From Isoperla grammatica (lineage: Eukaryota > Arthropoda > Insecta > Plecoptera > Perlodidae), in contig OX246747.1 of assembly GCA_945910005.1 (NCBI GenBank), positions 37,675,530-37,739,529 of the forward strand: DNA of 64,000 nt, given 5' to 3'. Positions 34,301-46,500 of the stretch are shown one piece after another (the first letter of the stretch is position 1; each line of letters opens with the position of its first letter). The notes under the pieces were generated by a model. That model searched no databases and was not told the origin of the DNA. It saw only the letters and a list, made by a program, of their open reading frames with translations. The translations under genes and the position numbers were made by a program.

Positions 34301-35242
34301 TCAAAAGTATTTTTAACTTCTATTAAGGAATTAGTTTCATTACTTCTTGTCTTGGGAATAGGTAAACGGTGACTTTAGAGCCATCCTAGCAACGAAGCAC
34401 TCAATAAACTCAAACCCTACTATCACCTCACTCACCTAACTCCAGGCTTAGGAAGACACCGTTACACCGCTTACCTGAAACAATACAAGACACAACATGA
34501 ATCACTGATCAAGTTTTAAAGAATACAAAGATTAACTAGACTACTGACTTGTTTTCTTCTTTTCTTTATATATTCACGAAATTTATAATTTTGACATATA
34601 AGGTTAATTATTTTTACATTATGACAATACATTTACTCAGCAACACACAATTCGTCACTTCATATTTATACTTAATTAAGTTTATATTATATTTTTGTTA
34701 TTGTTATCATTATTAACCATATTTTGTAACTTGTGGTGGATTTGATTCGGCCTATGTCACATGGCCTAGTTGTCGAGTAGACCTACGTCATAAAATAAAT
34801 AAATCAATAATAATTAAACGAACACACCAGTTGGCGCGGCGCTATCCCGTGTATTAACCAAGCAAGTCCTTTACTCACGCCTTTACCACATCAAAGACTA
34901 CCACACGTCAAACCCACAAGCCGATAGTAGCCGGGGGGAAACGGACACCGAATCTCGTAAAAACCAAAGACCATAAAGGGAAAGAGAGATCGCACCTGTC
35001 GTTCGCAGCTATTAGAACAATTTATACGGTGCTTTGACGTTTCTGCGCTTGCCGAGGGGGAAGTGGGCAATAACGGTGACATTGAATACACAAAGGCGGT
35101 GCGGCGGGGGAATTGGCAGCACTATAGTACACAACGACGGCACGGAAGGTTATGTCGCCGTTGTATAAAGACTACACACAATGTCGCAATCGGTAACGTA
35201 ATCGGTGCCGTATAGAAAACCATCAAACGACTCAATGAGGCA

Positions 35243-35328
35243 GTTGTGACATCAAAGGGTGTACAAACGATCTGTTGCTAGGCAACTAACCTCCATTGTT
35301 TTACCTTTATTTGATTGGTGTATAATTT
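35243..35328 (+). repeat. Dispersed repeat with GTTGCTAGGCAAC
   Basis: GTTGTGACATCAAAGGGTGT, TGTTGCTAGGCAACT, TTGATTGGTGTATAATT; matches 10688-10770. Confidence 0.55.
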
Positions 35329-35902
35329 TGTGGAGAAATTACGAAATTTGGTACATTGACGTATGGATTAGATTAAGTGGGTGGATATGAAGCTTTATTC
35401 AAGGATCTATAGATGGCTGTGGGTTGTCGCAACCAGTTCCACAATATATAGCGGCCATTGTTGCCACCATTTTGGAGTTACAAGAGGGTTGAAATTAGAG
35501 CCTCACCGCTAGGATAAACCGTTGGGTAAAACCGGTAGGAACACTGCATAAAAAAGGGGATGTTAACTGTCATTGCATTGGTTGAAAACTGAAGCATGAC
35601 TGATTGTTCTTTTGTGTGTGTTGAATCGTCTGCACCATGATCACGATTTACTGTCTATATTAAAATTATGCGCGTCATCTTTACATTTTTAATTTTTTAA
35701 CCACATGTTCAAGCTAAACAAGAACACAAGCGTTTATCAAGAACACAAGCGACTACATGAACGAGATACAAGTCTGTGTATAAAGACTCTGGGATTTACA
35801 TCAAGCAGACAAGAGATGGGTTTAAAGTACAACAATTAAAATCCATTTACGCTCTCCCTTTTTAATCCCGCGTCTGAACCGAAGGAAAGGTTGCCTCAGA
35901 GC

Positions 35903-36283
35903 TATAGGGAGCTTGCAATAACGTCATTTCCGGTATCGCACGGTAGCCATACTGAGGTACTATGTAAGCATTTGTTTACGTTCTTCCGAAACTGCATTGT
36001 TGCAATATTGCAGATGTCCTTTGACTGACACATCAACTGTTTTAAAACGAAGGTTCCGTATTATGACTGAAAACAAAATAAGAACGCGTAAACTCTGTTA
36101 GAAGACAATCATTTGCATGTGTTATCATTTTCTTGAACTTTTACCTGAACACATCAATCTATACGGCTTAAAACTGTGAATTTCCTTGAAAACCTGTGTG
36201 TCTTCTGTTGACAGAACGAATGTAAACAAGCAATGAGTACCTCATAATGGCCGCCACGTGACGTCTATTGAAAGCTACCTATT
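35903..36283 (+). mobile_element. AGCTTGCAATAACGTCA MITE, full copy
   Basis: TAGGGAGCTTGCAATAACGT at the left; GACGTCTATTGAAAGCTACC at the right. About 380 bp. The right arm contains GGCCGCCACGTGACGTC. Confidence 0.8.
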
Positions 36284-38612
36284 CGCGTTTAAATCGAGAT
36301 GTAGGCGCGCCACCGTCGCGACCATCATGGCCGTCCGAGCCGGGATAAACAACGCACGGCTAACCTGTGTTCCATATGTTTCTGGCAGTAGGTTAGTGAG
36401 TGACAGGGTGATGGTGTCTGTGATACACATTTATCACATAAACGCGTTTGTTGGGAACATACAGCGACCATTTGTCGAAACAAATAGGATTAATTTTGCA
36501 GGAATAATATTAAGTAACTGGTACTATATAGGTTAGCATCCCTTCATACATCATGTTTACATGCAAAAACCACATCTGATAAACGTGACTATTAACTGCA
36601 CAATGAAAACAACAAAGTTAACGCTCCTTGCACATATAAAGCAGGTTCGAGGAAGTGTAAACAGATGATTATTTTTTATATGTAAGTAAGGCAAAGACGG
36701 CTCTCGTTCATATCTTGAATCACTATTCCCCTTTTATCCTATCTTCAAATTTCTTTTTATTCTTTACGGCCCTCTTTTCGAACTAAACGCCCATCCGAAC
36801 ACCATGCCTCCCCTATACCTCCCATGCCCCCAAAACCAGAAACGAATGTTCTCTACGAAATATACTTTCTAAAGCTAAAAGGTAAATGCAACGCAGCTGA
36901 TTCTAGTAGGCATGCTAAATGTTGGATCCTAAAAATAGGTTTGTAGTTGATCATTTTGTATCAGTAGCCTGTTATGATTATTGGTAGTAGAGGTAGTTGA
37001 GGTGTTTTATGCCTCCCACCCCCTTACACCCACATCCACACGCACGCAATCTACACTTGAGGGGAATTTTCCTGTAAAATGCTGAATTTCGGTGTTGGCG
37101 TTTAAAATTACGAGATCAAACTAGGATTAAATGTTATGAATTATATTTGTGTCATCACCCCCCAACAAATACATTGTCACAATTCTGTTGGACCATCAAG
37201 TAAACATAATCTTTCGTAGACATAGTAAGTATTTTTTTATCAAATTTATAAATTAAACAAATTCCCTCCAATGTGTTTGAAGACCTATATGTCAATTTAT
37301 GTTAGGACTAACTGTGCTCTTTTTTAACACAGTATATACGAAAATATATTTTACAAAATGGTAAACTAAATTTGTAATTTTTAAGACTGCATACCATACC
37401 AGCATGCAATTCGACACTTCTACGCAACTGCGTAAGCGCCGAACTCATTCGGATCTAAAAACACTTCGTGTTAAGAGAATATTTGTTTCGCTCGCCGGTT
37501 GCTACATTGTGGCATAGATCAACAAGATATTGATTGTAAATTTTAACATGTTTACTTCCCCACAATAATCTTGATCATGTAATTCACTCATACTTTCTAT
37601 CGCCGTCTATATAACACACAGCGAATACCGGCCATCTTTCCGTAACCTATCCTGGCTGTACTGGTTCTCGATTCGTCCGCCAGAGTTCAGCCACTTTGGA
37701 TTTAAACGCGAATAGAGAAAGCGAATGCAAGAGACATGCGTACACCATTTTCCAGTGCTGGCAATTTGGGCCGCGTTAACTTTGTCTTCGCGCCCGGGTT
37801 TAATGAACTTCCAATTAGAACCCGCTACGAGATAATATGCTAATCAAACCTTTGCTTCGGAGTCGACCGCGTGTAAAAGAGATGCAGCTTACAACCGCAT
37901 AACTCGAGAAGTTTTTAATATAGTTTTAAACATTTTATACAACTTGGCGAAGTTTCTAAATGTTTCGGGTGAAAGAATCCGTTTAAAGATTTCTTCCTCA
38001 TATAATAATACAAATAAAATACAATCTACAGAATAAGTCAGGAAATGGAGAATGTTAAACATATTCAGCTTTTATCCACAGCTCAAATGTCAACAGTAAT
38101 TTTGCCTTCCCTTATATGGCCGATGTGACGTCACGTGAATACTCCCTATATCTAAATCACATTTTTTTGTCATGTAGCTTCCTCTAGAGATAATTCAACT
38201 ATCTCAAAAAGAATAATATCCACTTAATAATACAACTATTATTAAATAACGTTTCAAAAAACAAACAATCTCACAAACTCTAGTTTACTGAATTGTCGTC
38301 CGTTTTAGTCGCGATGTTGAGGCTCGCAATCTAATTGGCTGTTACGCCTCGTTCTCAAATTAAACACAATTATCTCTAATTAATTCCGTAAAGGGCCAAA
38401 GAGAGACAAATGAAAATCGTTCGTATACTAGAATGTTTACGGTTGAAATAATTTTGAACAATAAACTATTTCACAAAAGTCTCCGTTTTATTTGTTTGAA
38501 AGCCTCGCGTACATTCGTTGACACATACAAATCAAGGGTAATGTACATATCTTCTTTTATTTATTTTATTTTTTTAATTAATTTACTATATTATTTATTA
38601 TGCATTTATTAT
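36284..38612. other. Unassigned DNA
   Basis: AT-rich with short CCACCC runs near 37015; no gene seen. A MITE terminus lies at 38108. Confidence 0.4.
38108..38155 (-). repeat. Terminus GGGAGTATTCACGTGACGTC, inverted
   Basis: Complement of the 19805 sequence over about 40 bp. Confidence 0.5.
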
Positions 38613-38865
38613 TATGACAAGAGGATGGAAAGAGAAAGCTTGCCGAGGAGAATGCTAGAACTGGAGATTCCAGGTAGAAGAACGAGAGGAAGACCACGAC
38701 AAAGATGGCACGACAAAGTGACGAAGGATGTGGAAATGCGAGGAGGGGACTAGAATGTAGTTGAGGGGGAAGAGTGGTGGCAGGATAGAAGAAGATGGAG
38801 AGGCTTATCTTCAATGCCGACCCAACGCAGAGTTGGACGTGGCAATAGATGATGATGATGATGAT
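38613..38865 (+). pseudogene. 3' end of a second non-LTR retrotransposon, broken by one stop
   Basis: In frame, the peptide RRTRGRPRQRWHDKVTKDVE (about 38670-38730) is the basic C-terminal signature common in LINE ORF2 proteins. After DVEMRGGD an in-frame TAG (38751-38753) interrupts; the frame then continues with WWQDRRRWRGLSSMPTQRRV to TGA, followed by a GAT/TGA microsatellite tail. The copy is truncated at its 5' end near 38613. It is a different family from the LINE at 43-48 kb. Confidence 0.7.
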
Positions 38866-38945
38866 GTATTTATTTATTTAATGCCCATCCTATTGTTATA
38901 AAAACTGATTTACAAAGGAGGACCTGAAATAAAACTAGGCTATGC
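38866..38945 (-). repeat. Short dispersed repeat, LINE/SINE tail-like
   Basis: TTATTTATTTAATGC, then AAAACTGATTTACAAAGGAG and ACCTGAAATAAAAC, recurs at 13918-13988. The terminal ATTT repeats suggest a retroposon tail in minus orientation. Confidence 0.5.
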
Positions 38946-39447
38946 AAACAATAATAATGAAATCAACAATAACAACAAAAACAAAACAAACTACTGTTCT
39001 ATATAAAAAAAAAACAAGAACAAGAAAATATAATTCAGAAATTAAATAAAATCAAATCAAGTGAAAATGCAATATATTAAATAATAAAAATAAAAGTATG
39101 TAAATAAGAAAAAACACGAATAAAAAATGTGGAAAAAAATATATATAAAAGTGAAAAAAAGAAGGAAAAGAAAAAAAGAAGAAAGAAAAAAAAAATCGGA
39201 AAAAGAAAAAAAAATCAAAAAAAGAAAAGAAACTCAAACGGTTGGTCAAATTGACGTTCCACATCAACATTGTGCATGCGGCCTGGCCAATCGAATGAAA
39301 CTATTTGGAACCGCTGATTGGCTCCCAATCACTCATCTATGACATCAGTCAGCATTCACAAGGTTGTTGTGGAACCAATTGATGGCAGACGAAGACGGTT
39401 TGTTTGTGAGTATACAACGCAGCTATCGTGAAACATGACACCCATAG

Positions 39448-39583
39448 ATCTGCAATCGTAGTGGCCCCCCTATTTCTAGGGGCGCCCGTTGTTGCCAGCT
39501 AAAATTCCATGCATGTTATTTCCCATTAAAAACAAATCCTTAGCAACATCGGGCACCCCTAGGGACAGTAGCCGACTATGATC
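39448..39583. mobile_element. CCTAGGGG-family MITE, diverged
   Basis: CCCCCCTATTTCTAGGGGCG at the left and GGGCACCCCTAGGGACAG at the right, with the ATGCATGTTATTTCCCATTA centre. Confidence 0.65.
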
Positions 39584-40183
39584 GACGTGTATTGTGCTCT
39601 AATCGTGAAAGGAAGATTTTTACAATCTTCAAATGAAACCCGCAACGATCAGATAGGAGTGTCCATCTTATGATTGCGGTCTCCTCTTGAACGCGTCTGG
39701 TCTTGTGAGTGTAATGATCTAGAAAGCATTGAGGGGTTTTAGGTTCTATGGGTATCATTACCTTCGTCAACATGCGTTCTATAACATATCCAAAATAAGT
39801 TAAAATCCGTGTGGGGTAAGGTTAAAAAAAATAGCTTTTAAGGGGACACTATACAATAAAAAAATGAATGTTTAACAAATACAAACCGATCAACCTGAAA
39901 TTTTGTACATACATACGTCAACACTTAAGTGTTACGTAAACATTTAAAAAAAATTGTTTACCCCTTTTTTGTACCATTTTTTTTAGCGCATTCTCACTTT
40001 TTATTACAATTTTACCGAATGAATGGGTTTTTTTCTTTTATAATGTCCACCCTCATCTTCATGTTCATTCTTTGGGCAATACATTAAACATTTAACATTT
40101 TTGGGAATTCATGTTTGCATAAAACTAATTTGAAGCTGTTATGGAAGCCTACTTTTATGTAAATGCCAATGTTATGGTATTAA

Positions 40184-40578
40184 GAGCGTTCGGCAGTAGG
40201 AGTGTTACAGATGTATTGGCCGTCAACCAATTAATTACTCTTAAACTAATAGTTGGATTATTATAAATATTTACCTACTTGTAGAGGGATGTCATATCTA
40301 TGCATCGTATTTATCAAGTACATTTGTCACCAACCTATTAAAAAATAATGTACTCATTTTTAAACAGATTCTCCGTATTATTTCGCTGAACATTTTCGAC
40401 GAAAGTAATTTATTTCCATAATTCAATCGTCAGTATATTATTTTTGAGTCACAAATGTACTTAATACCATGCGTAGACATGACACCCCTCTGCAAATAGA
40501 TAAATTTTCATAATAATCCTATTATCTGTGTAAGAGAAATTAGTTGACTAAAAACGTCAAAACTACTTCTGAACGCTC
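40184..40578. mobile_element. 395-bp foldback element flanked by TTAA
   Basis: GAGCGTTCGGCAGTAG at the left and CTACTTCTGAACGCTC at the right. The diverged arms continue through GTCAAC(C/T)AATT, TAG(A/C)GG(G)ATGTCAT and AAGTACATTTGT. TTAA lies at 40180-40183 and 40579-40582. Confidence 0.8.
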
Positions 40579-40793
40579 TTAATATAAATTATTGACAACA
40601 AAATAAATGAAAATAACGAGTGCCCAGGTATCTCATTGCAGTCCAGTGAAGCCATCTCGTAAAACGCGCCACAGTGAATAACAACTATCACTCCTCCTAC
40701 TACTTCGGTATTAACACCTGTTCGGGTAAGTTCGGGTGTTCTCGCTTGTGTGAACATAGCAATAACGCGATTCTACCACAGGAATAGGGCACT

Positions 40794-41089
40794 AGCAACA
40801 CCGAAAGACAACAATGGAGCAAATGAATCGAACTGATGGACAAATCATCAGCTGTCAAAATAATAAAAGTGCAACCATAGAAATAAATGCAAGTGTAGCA
40901 ATAGTAACTGCTCGCCATTTAAAACTTTTAATGATCGACAACGACTTAGTGAAAGTTTTGTATGTGTATTTGTTTGTTTTTGTTTTGTTTTCCAAAATCA
41001 GACGAAATTATTTTTTGACAACTTGTTGTTTGTCCATTGATCAATTCAGTTGTTTCATTGTTGTCTTTTGGTGTTGCTAGTGCCCTATA
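40794..41089. mobile_element. Foldback MITE, TAGGGCACTAGCAACACC termini
   Basis: TAGGGCACTAGCAACACC at the left and GGTGTTGCTAGTGCCCTA at the right, an exact inverted pair; the same interior as 13989. Confidence 0.85.
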
Positions 41090-42309
41090 GGATAGATTAT
41101 GGCCGAACCCTTGCGTATTTCAAAATACAAATACCGCGCTCTTTGAACATAGAAATTCCAGCAGATCCGTTAATATTTTGTCGCCTTTTTAATCGCACAC
41201 CAAGATAATGAAGGTTAAAATATAATTTTCATCCGAAAGAAAATTCGTGATAGATTAACACGTTGTTTAAAGAAATTTAAAATTCACAGAGAATTCACTT
41301 TTTCCCCACGGAATATTCATGGTGCGTTACCATAAAAAATAATCTCGACACATTTGCATATTCTTCTTGTAATCTTCCAACATAAAAAAAAAAATGGTGA
41401 GATTATTCAAAACAATTTCCGTCTTACATTGTATTAGCTGGACTTAACGAAGGGAAAATTACACTATGACATTATGCTTGGGGAAATCATTGAACGTTCA
41501 AAGACTCCCAGGGATATAATCCTTCGTCCAGCCAAATGACATCCAATTAAAAGTCTAGATACTCAGTGTGATGAAAATACCTGTACTTACTAGCGACCTT
41601 AATTCAAGGCATTTTTTTGGTTTCTTACTTTCTTCCGTTGGCCATCTTGTTTGATTCCAAACAACCACATTTCAGTCTGTTTCCCCCCCAGTTGTCGAAT
41701 ACCTACGTCATTACATAACAAATAGTCAAACCCGTCAGACAATCTATTCCAAAGAGCTTATTGAGCGTGAACGTATCTTGCACACGATGTTATAAGGTTA
41801 GAATGTGAACCGATTTCCTGAAGCCTAACAACAACATCTGAAAGTGTGTGATTTCTAAATAAATATTGACGATAAGATAACACAAATTAATAACAAACTG
41901 TACGGAAATTAAAAGAAAACTAATTTCGTGATTTGTTACGACTGATTAATAAAATAAATGTGCGTCTTGGTGGAGGGGCCGAGTAGACCGGCCCCTCCAC
42001 CATAGACTCTACATTTTCACCTGTGACCACTACAGAAGCGTTGCTTTACGTTCATTGCTATCTAGACGTACGAAAAGTGTATGACTCTAGAGAAATTAAC
42101 AATGGACGATTCTCGGAATGTGGGCCATATTGTACCTTTAGAAAATATTGACCACTCCAAATCACTCTATACAGACTAGATGCATTCTGATGACAAGAAA
42201 CTGAACTATTGTAAGGACAAGTTGAGTTGTCAATTGTAAATTGTTGTTTTACTGTTGAAATTATCAATGGCGCAGATAAGGCGGCTGCTTAGCAGCGCTA
42301 TCTATATGT
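41090..42309. other. Unassigned DNA with one small hairpin
   Basis: The perfect hairpin TGGTGGAGGGGCCG/CGGCCCCTCCACCA lies at about 41968-42002; the rest is AT-rich. Confidence 0.4.
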
Positions 42310-42391
42310 CAAGGTCTACTAGATCGCTTGTAGCGCGCGCGCAGTGCGCGCTTCGCAATTACTCCGCTAGGAGTAAATCCAGTAGACCTTG
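42310..42391. mobile_element. 82-bp mini-transposon with 9-bp duplication
   Basis: Termini CAAGGTCTACTAGAT...ATCCAGTAGACCTTG. TCTATATGT flanks it on both sides (42301-42309 and 42392-42400). The interior is GC-rich with alternating GCGCGC. It is among the smallest DNA-transposon derivatives in the window. Confidence 0.8.
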
Positions 42392-42404
42392 TCTATATGT
42401 AACA

Positions 42405-42564
42405 CCCACATTACACGGCTCAATACTTTCGTCAAACTTATTAAATTCAAGGACAAAACAGCATCAATTAATAGAAGCTACATTGTTGCAGTTTTTTAAC
42501 AAACTGTTTTTGATTCGCTTTTGTTCTTGAATTCAATAAGTTTGACGAAAGTATAATGTCGGTA
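42405..42564. mobile_element. CAAACTTATTGAATTCAAGG MITE
   Basis: CATTACACGGCTCAATACTT at the left; TTGACGAAAGTATAATGTCG at the right; starts 5 bp after the 9-bp duplication of the 82-bp element. Confidence 0.75.
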
Positions 42565-42956
42565 TGAGTTCGAGTCCATAATTATTGTTTATACTTCCAA
42601 GACTAGTTTTCTACGACGATCTGACTTGGTAGTTTGACGAGTCTCCGCTAGGTGGAGATCAAGTCGACCTTGGGATGGTAATATGCCCGGGGCTCAACGC
42701 AAGGACCTCCGACAAGGACGAAGGAAAGCGCTCCGGCCTCTAAATGGCCACACTTAGCTCCTCGAGACAAAGCGGTTAGACGGAGCTATAGGAGTGTCTT
42801 CTAATTAACACGAGTTAACTGCTTTGTATAACGAGCCGGAGGGGGGGGGGGGGGGGTGGTGTTCATTACGCTAGCGAGACCTTGGACGGGGGGATTCACC
42901 ATGCGGGTCACGTGATCTGGTGACGTCATACGTCTCATGGGAACATTAGGCTAGGA

Positions 42957-43008
42957 GAGAGGGAGAGAGAGGGGGAGGGAGGGAGAGAGAGAGAGAGAGA
43001 GAGAGATA

Positions 43009-43056
<48 letters not shown>

Positions 43057-43077
43057 GAGAGAGAGAGAGAGAGAGAC

Positions 43078-43135
<58 letters not shown>
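42957..43135. repeat. GA microsatellite next to the LINE tail
   Basis: About 180 bp of GA with a few GGGG and GATA breaks; the LINE AATC tail begins immediately after. Confidence 0.97.
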
Positions 43136-43137
<2 letters not shown>

Positions 43138-43551
43138 ATTGATTGATTGATTAAGGTCTTTTTATTTATGGCGGGATTAAGGCCAGTGAGGCCTTATCTT
43201 CCATCAAACCATGCTATATAGTTATAAAAATACAAGAAACAAAATTCATAATGAAGAATACAAAAATTAAATACAAAATACAAAATACATAATACAAAAT
43301 ACACAATACAAAATACAAAATACAAGATGTAAGATACACAATTCATGTCCAATTGTTATGATTTCAAATAAAATAATTTTAAAAACAAAAAAGAATTAAA
43401 TTTCACGAAAAAATCACGAGATAGGGAATTATTAATATTTTATATATTATTTTAAACTCATTCATTCATTGCATTCATACATTAATTTTAAAAATAAAGA
43501 AATAACAAAAGAAAGAAAGAAAGAAACAATGGGATTCAGTTTCCAAACACA
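43136..43551 (-). other. LINE 3' UTR and AATC tail
   Basis: AT-rich with a run of ATACAAAAT-like repeats at 43265-43325, then a short GC stem (AAGGCCTCACTGGCCTT), an AATAAA and the AATC tail. Related 3' ends occur at 23765-23835, 49000-49200 and 61775-61860, all in minus orientation. Confidence 0.75.
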
Positions 43552-46500
43552 TTAACTCAATTTAGCGTTTGTACGAATTGAACCGTCACGGCTGCTGCCA
43601 TCGTCTTCATTATTTATTTGATTTAGATAGTACGACGTAGTGGCACTCTTAAAGGCGAAGAAGTGGTTTTGGTACACGTCTCTTATGTCGGTCGGGAGAG
43701 CATTCCAAGTTCGAATAGCGTGAATAGTAAAAGATTGTCCAAGAAGACTTGTTCTGTGGACAGGAAATGTAAGTTGTGTACCAGATCGAGACCTTGTATT
43801 AAAATTATGATTTGAGTGAAGAAACTGAAAGTTAGAAGCGAGGTAGGAGGGTGAAGATGTTGAAAGTAGTCGGTGAACAAGACAGACAGAGTGAAGATTG
43901 CGACGGTCCTTTAGGCGAGACCAACCGAGTTTTTTATAACCTGGAGTTATGTGATCAGATTTTCGTATTCCCAAAATAAATCTGACACACGAATTTTGAG
44001 CCCTTTGGAGGCGAATAGAGAGGTCTTCACTTAAGTCATTATATACAACGTCGCAGTAGTCGAAGTGAGGTATGATGAGGGATTGTACTAGCATTGTCTT
44101 AAGTTTAGTCGGGAGGAAGTTTTTAAGTCTGTTTAAAGAATGTAACGCAGCATACGTCTTTTGACACACGTGTTTTACGTGTTCTGTCCAGGTCAGGTCT
44201 TGCGTCATTAAGAGTCCTAAGTTTCTAACGTGGTGTTGAAAAGGTATTGTGTTGCCATTTAAAGATACACTGTCGACATCTGGTAGGTTTAGTTTTGCTA
44301 GCAGTTTGTGGTAACCTAAAATAATTGTTTGTGATTTATCGGGGTTTATGTGCAAGCAATTTTTATTTGCCCACACGGCTAATGATTGCAAGTCTTTATT
44401 TATCATTTTAATTGCTTGGTTAATTAGTAGAGGGGAGACATGTAGGTAAATTTGGAGGTCGTCGGCATATAAGTGATGGTGGCAGTAAGTGAGTGATTTT
44501 GAGATGTCATTAATGTAGAGTGAGAATAATAACGGTCCTAACACGCTTCCTTGTGGCACACCAGTCGTCACTGGAAGCCATGTTGATTGATTGCCGCCTG
44601 AAATTACGCTTTGTTGTCTACCGCGGAGATACGAATTCATCCACAGAAGAGTGGAGGGAGAGAAATTGATGGATTTAAGTTTGCTCATGAGTATGTCTAT
44701 GTCAACGGAGTCGAAAGCTTTGCTAAAGTCAAGTAGCGTTAGTACAGTAAGTTGTCTGTGGTCCATTTGATTACGAATGTCGTCAGTTACTTTAATGAGA
44801 ACTGTGCAGGTGCTGTGATTCGATCTGAACCCGGATTGAAACTCGTCTAAAATATTATTTGCCCTAAGAAAATCTGAGATTTGAGTATGTACGATAAATT
44901 CTAAAGCTTTGGAGAGAGCGGGCAAAATGCTAATTGGTCGGTAATCATTGGGTGTGGAGGCGTTTGTTTTTTTGGGTAGTGGACGGACTAAGGATTGCTT
45001 CCAAATGTTAGGGTAGGAGTTATGTGTTAAAGAGAAGTTGAAAAGATATGTTATTGGTTCAATTAAGATGGGAGAGAGATTAATCATAAGCTGGACGAGT
45101 TTTATTGGGATAAGGTCAACTCCTTGTGCATTTGATTTTATTCTTTTTATGGCATGCAAGGCTAGTTTTGGAGTGACATGTTTAAAGTGGAATTGATCAT
45201 GGGGGGACTGGGTGGAATTGTTTAGAATATCGTTAATATGTGCATTCTTTAAAGTAGGGTCAATGTTATTAGGTAGAGTAGTAAAGTGGGTATTGATAGT
45301 TTCGAGAGGTACTTCCAGGGGAGCTTCCTCTTCCTTATTTTTACCAATTCCCATATGTGAGAGACTTTGCCACATTTTTTTAATAGGAGTTTTAGGGTCA
45401 ATTAAGCTATATGTGTGTCTCTTCTTTTCGGTCCTAATTGTTTGGTTAGTCTTGTTTCGTAAGAGTCTGTACGTTTCTTTGTTGTCGTTAGTAGGGTTGG
45501 TCCTGTGTCTATTGTATGCTGCGTCTCGTCTAGCCATTAGGTCTCGTATTTCGGCGGTGAGCCAGGGTGAGGGAGGTTTACTTACTCTAACTACTTTAAG
45601 TGGAGCGTGCTTGTCGTAGAGCGCTAACAACAAAGAGTTGAATGCGGATACCTTATCGTCGATAGTAGGTGCAGTTACAATATTATTCCAGGGCAAATTT
45701 ATAGAGTCTAATTTAAATTGTTCAGTATTAATGTTTTTCAAAGCACGCCGAGAAATTAATTTCGGTTTATGCTTTGGCGCACGTATTGAATATTGTAGAT
45801 ACAATAAATCGTGTGCCGAGATACCTGGAACCGATAACTGGCCGTGATTGAGTACTTTGTCTCGGTTAGATGTCATCATAAGGTCGATCCAGGTATGTGA
45901 CGTAGAAGTATGATGCGTAGGTTCTAGGGGAAGTACAGTTAAGTTGCAGGATTCGAAAATGGTTTTTAATTGTTTTGTATCGGTGTGGCTGACTGATTGT
46001 AGATTGGTGTTGAAATCACCCATTACAATAATATGTTCGTAGTGTGGAATAAAATTTAATAAAGCCGCTTCGAATTCAGCGAGGAAGCCAATTTTGGGGG
46101 GACGATACACGACTGAAATAAGTACTGGTTTATTTGTTAATTTGATTTCGAAAATAATGTATTCAGGTTTAGCGCTGTATGCACTTGGAGACTGACTCAA
46201 TACTTTACATTTAACATCGTCGCGGATGTAGGCACAGACACCGCCGCCACGACGTTTGGTGCGATCGTTCCTTATGAGTCGATATCCGTCTAATTTTACT
46301 AAGCTAGAATTGAGGGATGGTTTTAGCCATGACTCGCTTATAAGAATAACATCCACTTTATTTTCGTTGACAATAGCCTGTAGCTCGAGGCAGTGGGCCA
46401 TTAGCGAGGAGGCGTTTAGGTGGACGACCTGGAGCGACCTTGGATGTCCCGCCAACCGTTTTGACAAAATATCTCCAGCTGATGGGTGACTGGTTGGTGA

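Larger units (their letters stand above)
33576..35900. other. Mostly featureless DNA
   Basis: A GC-richer patch at 33900-34190, the SINE fragment at 34205 and the GTTGCTAGGCAAC repeat at 35243; otherwise nothing. Confidence 0.4.
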
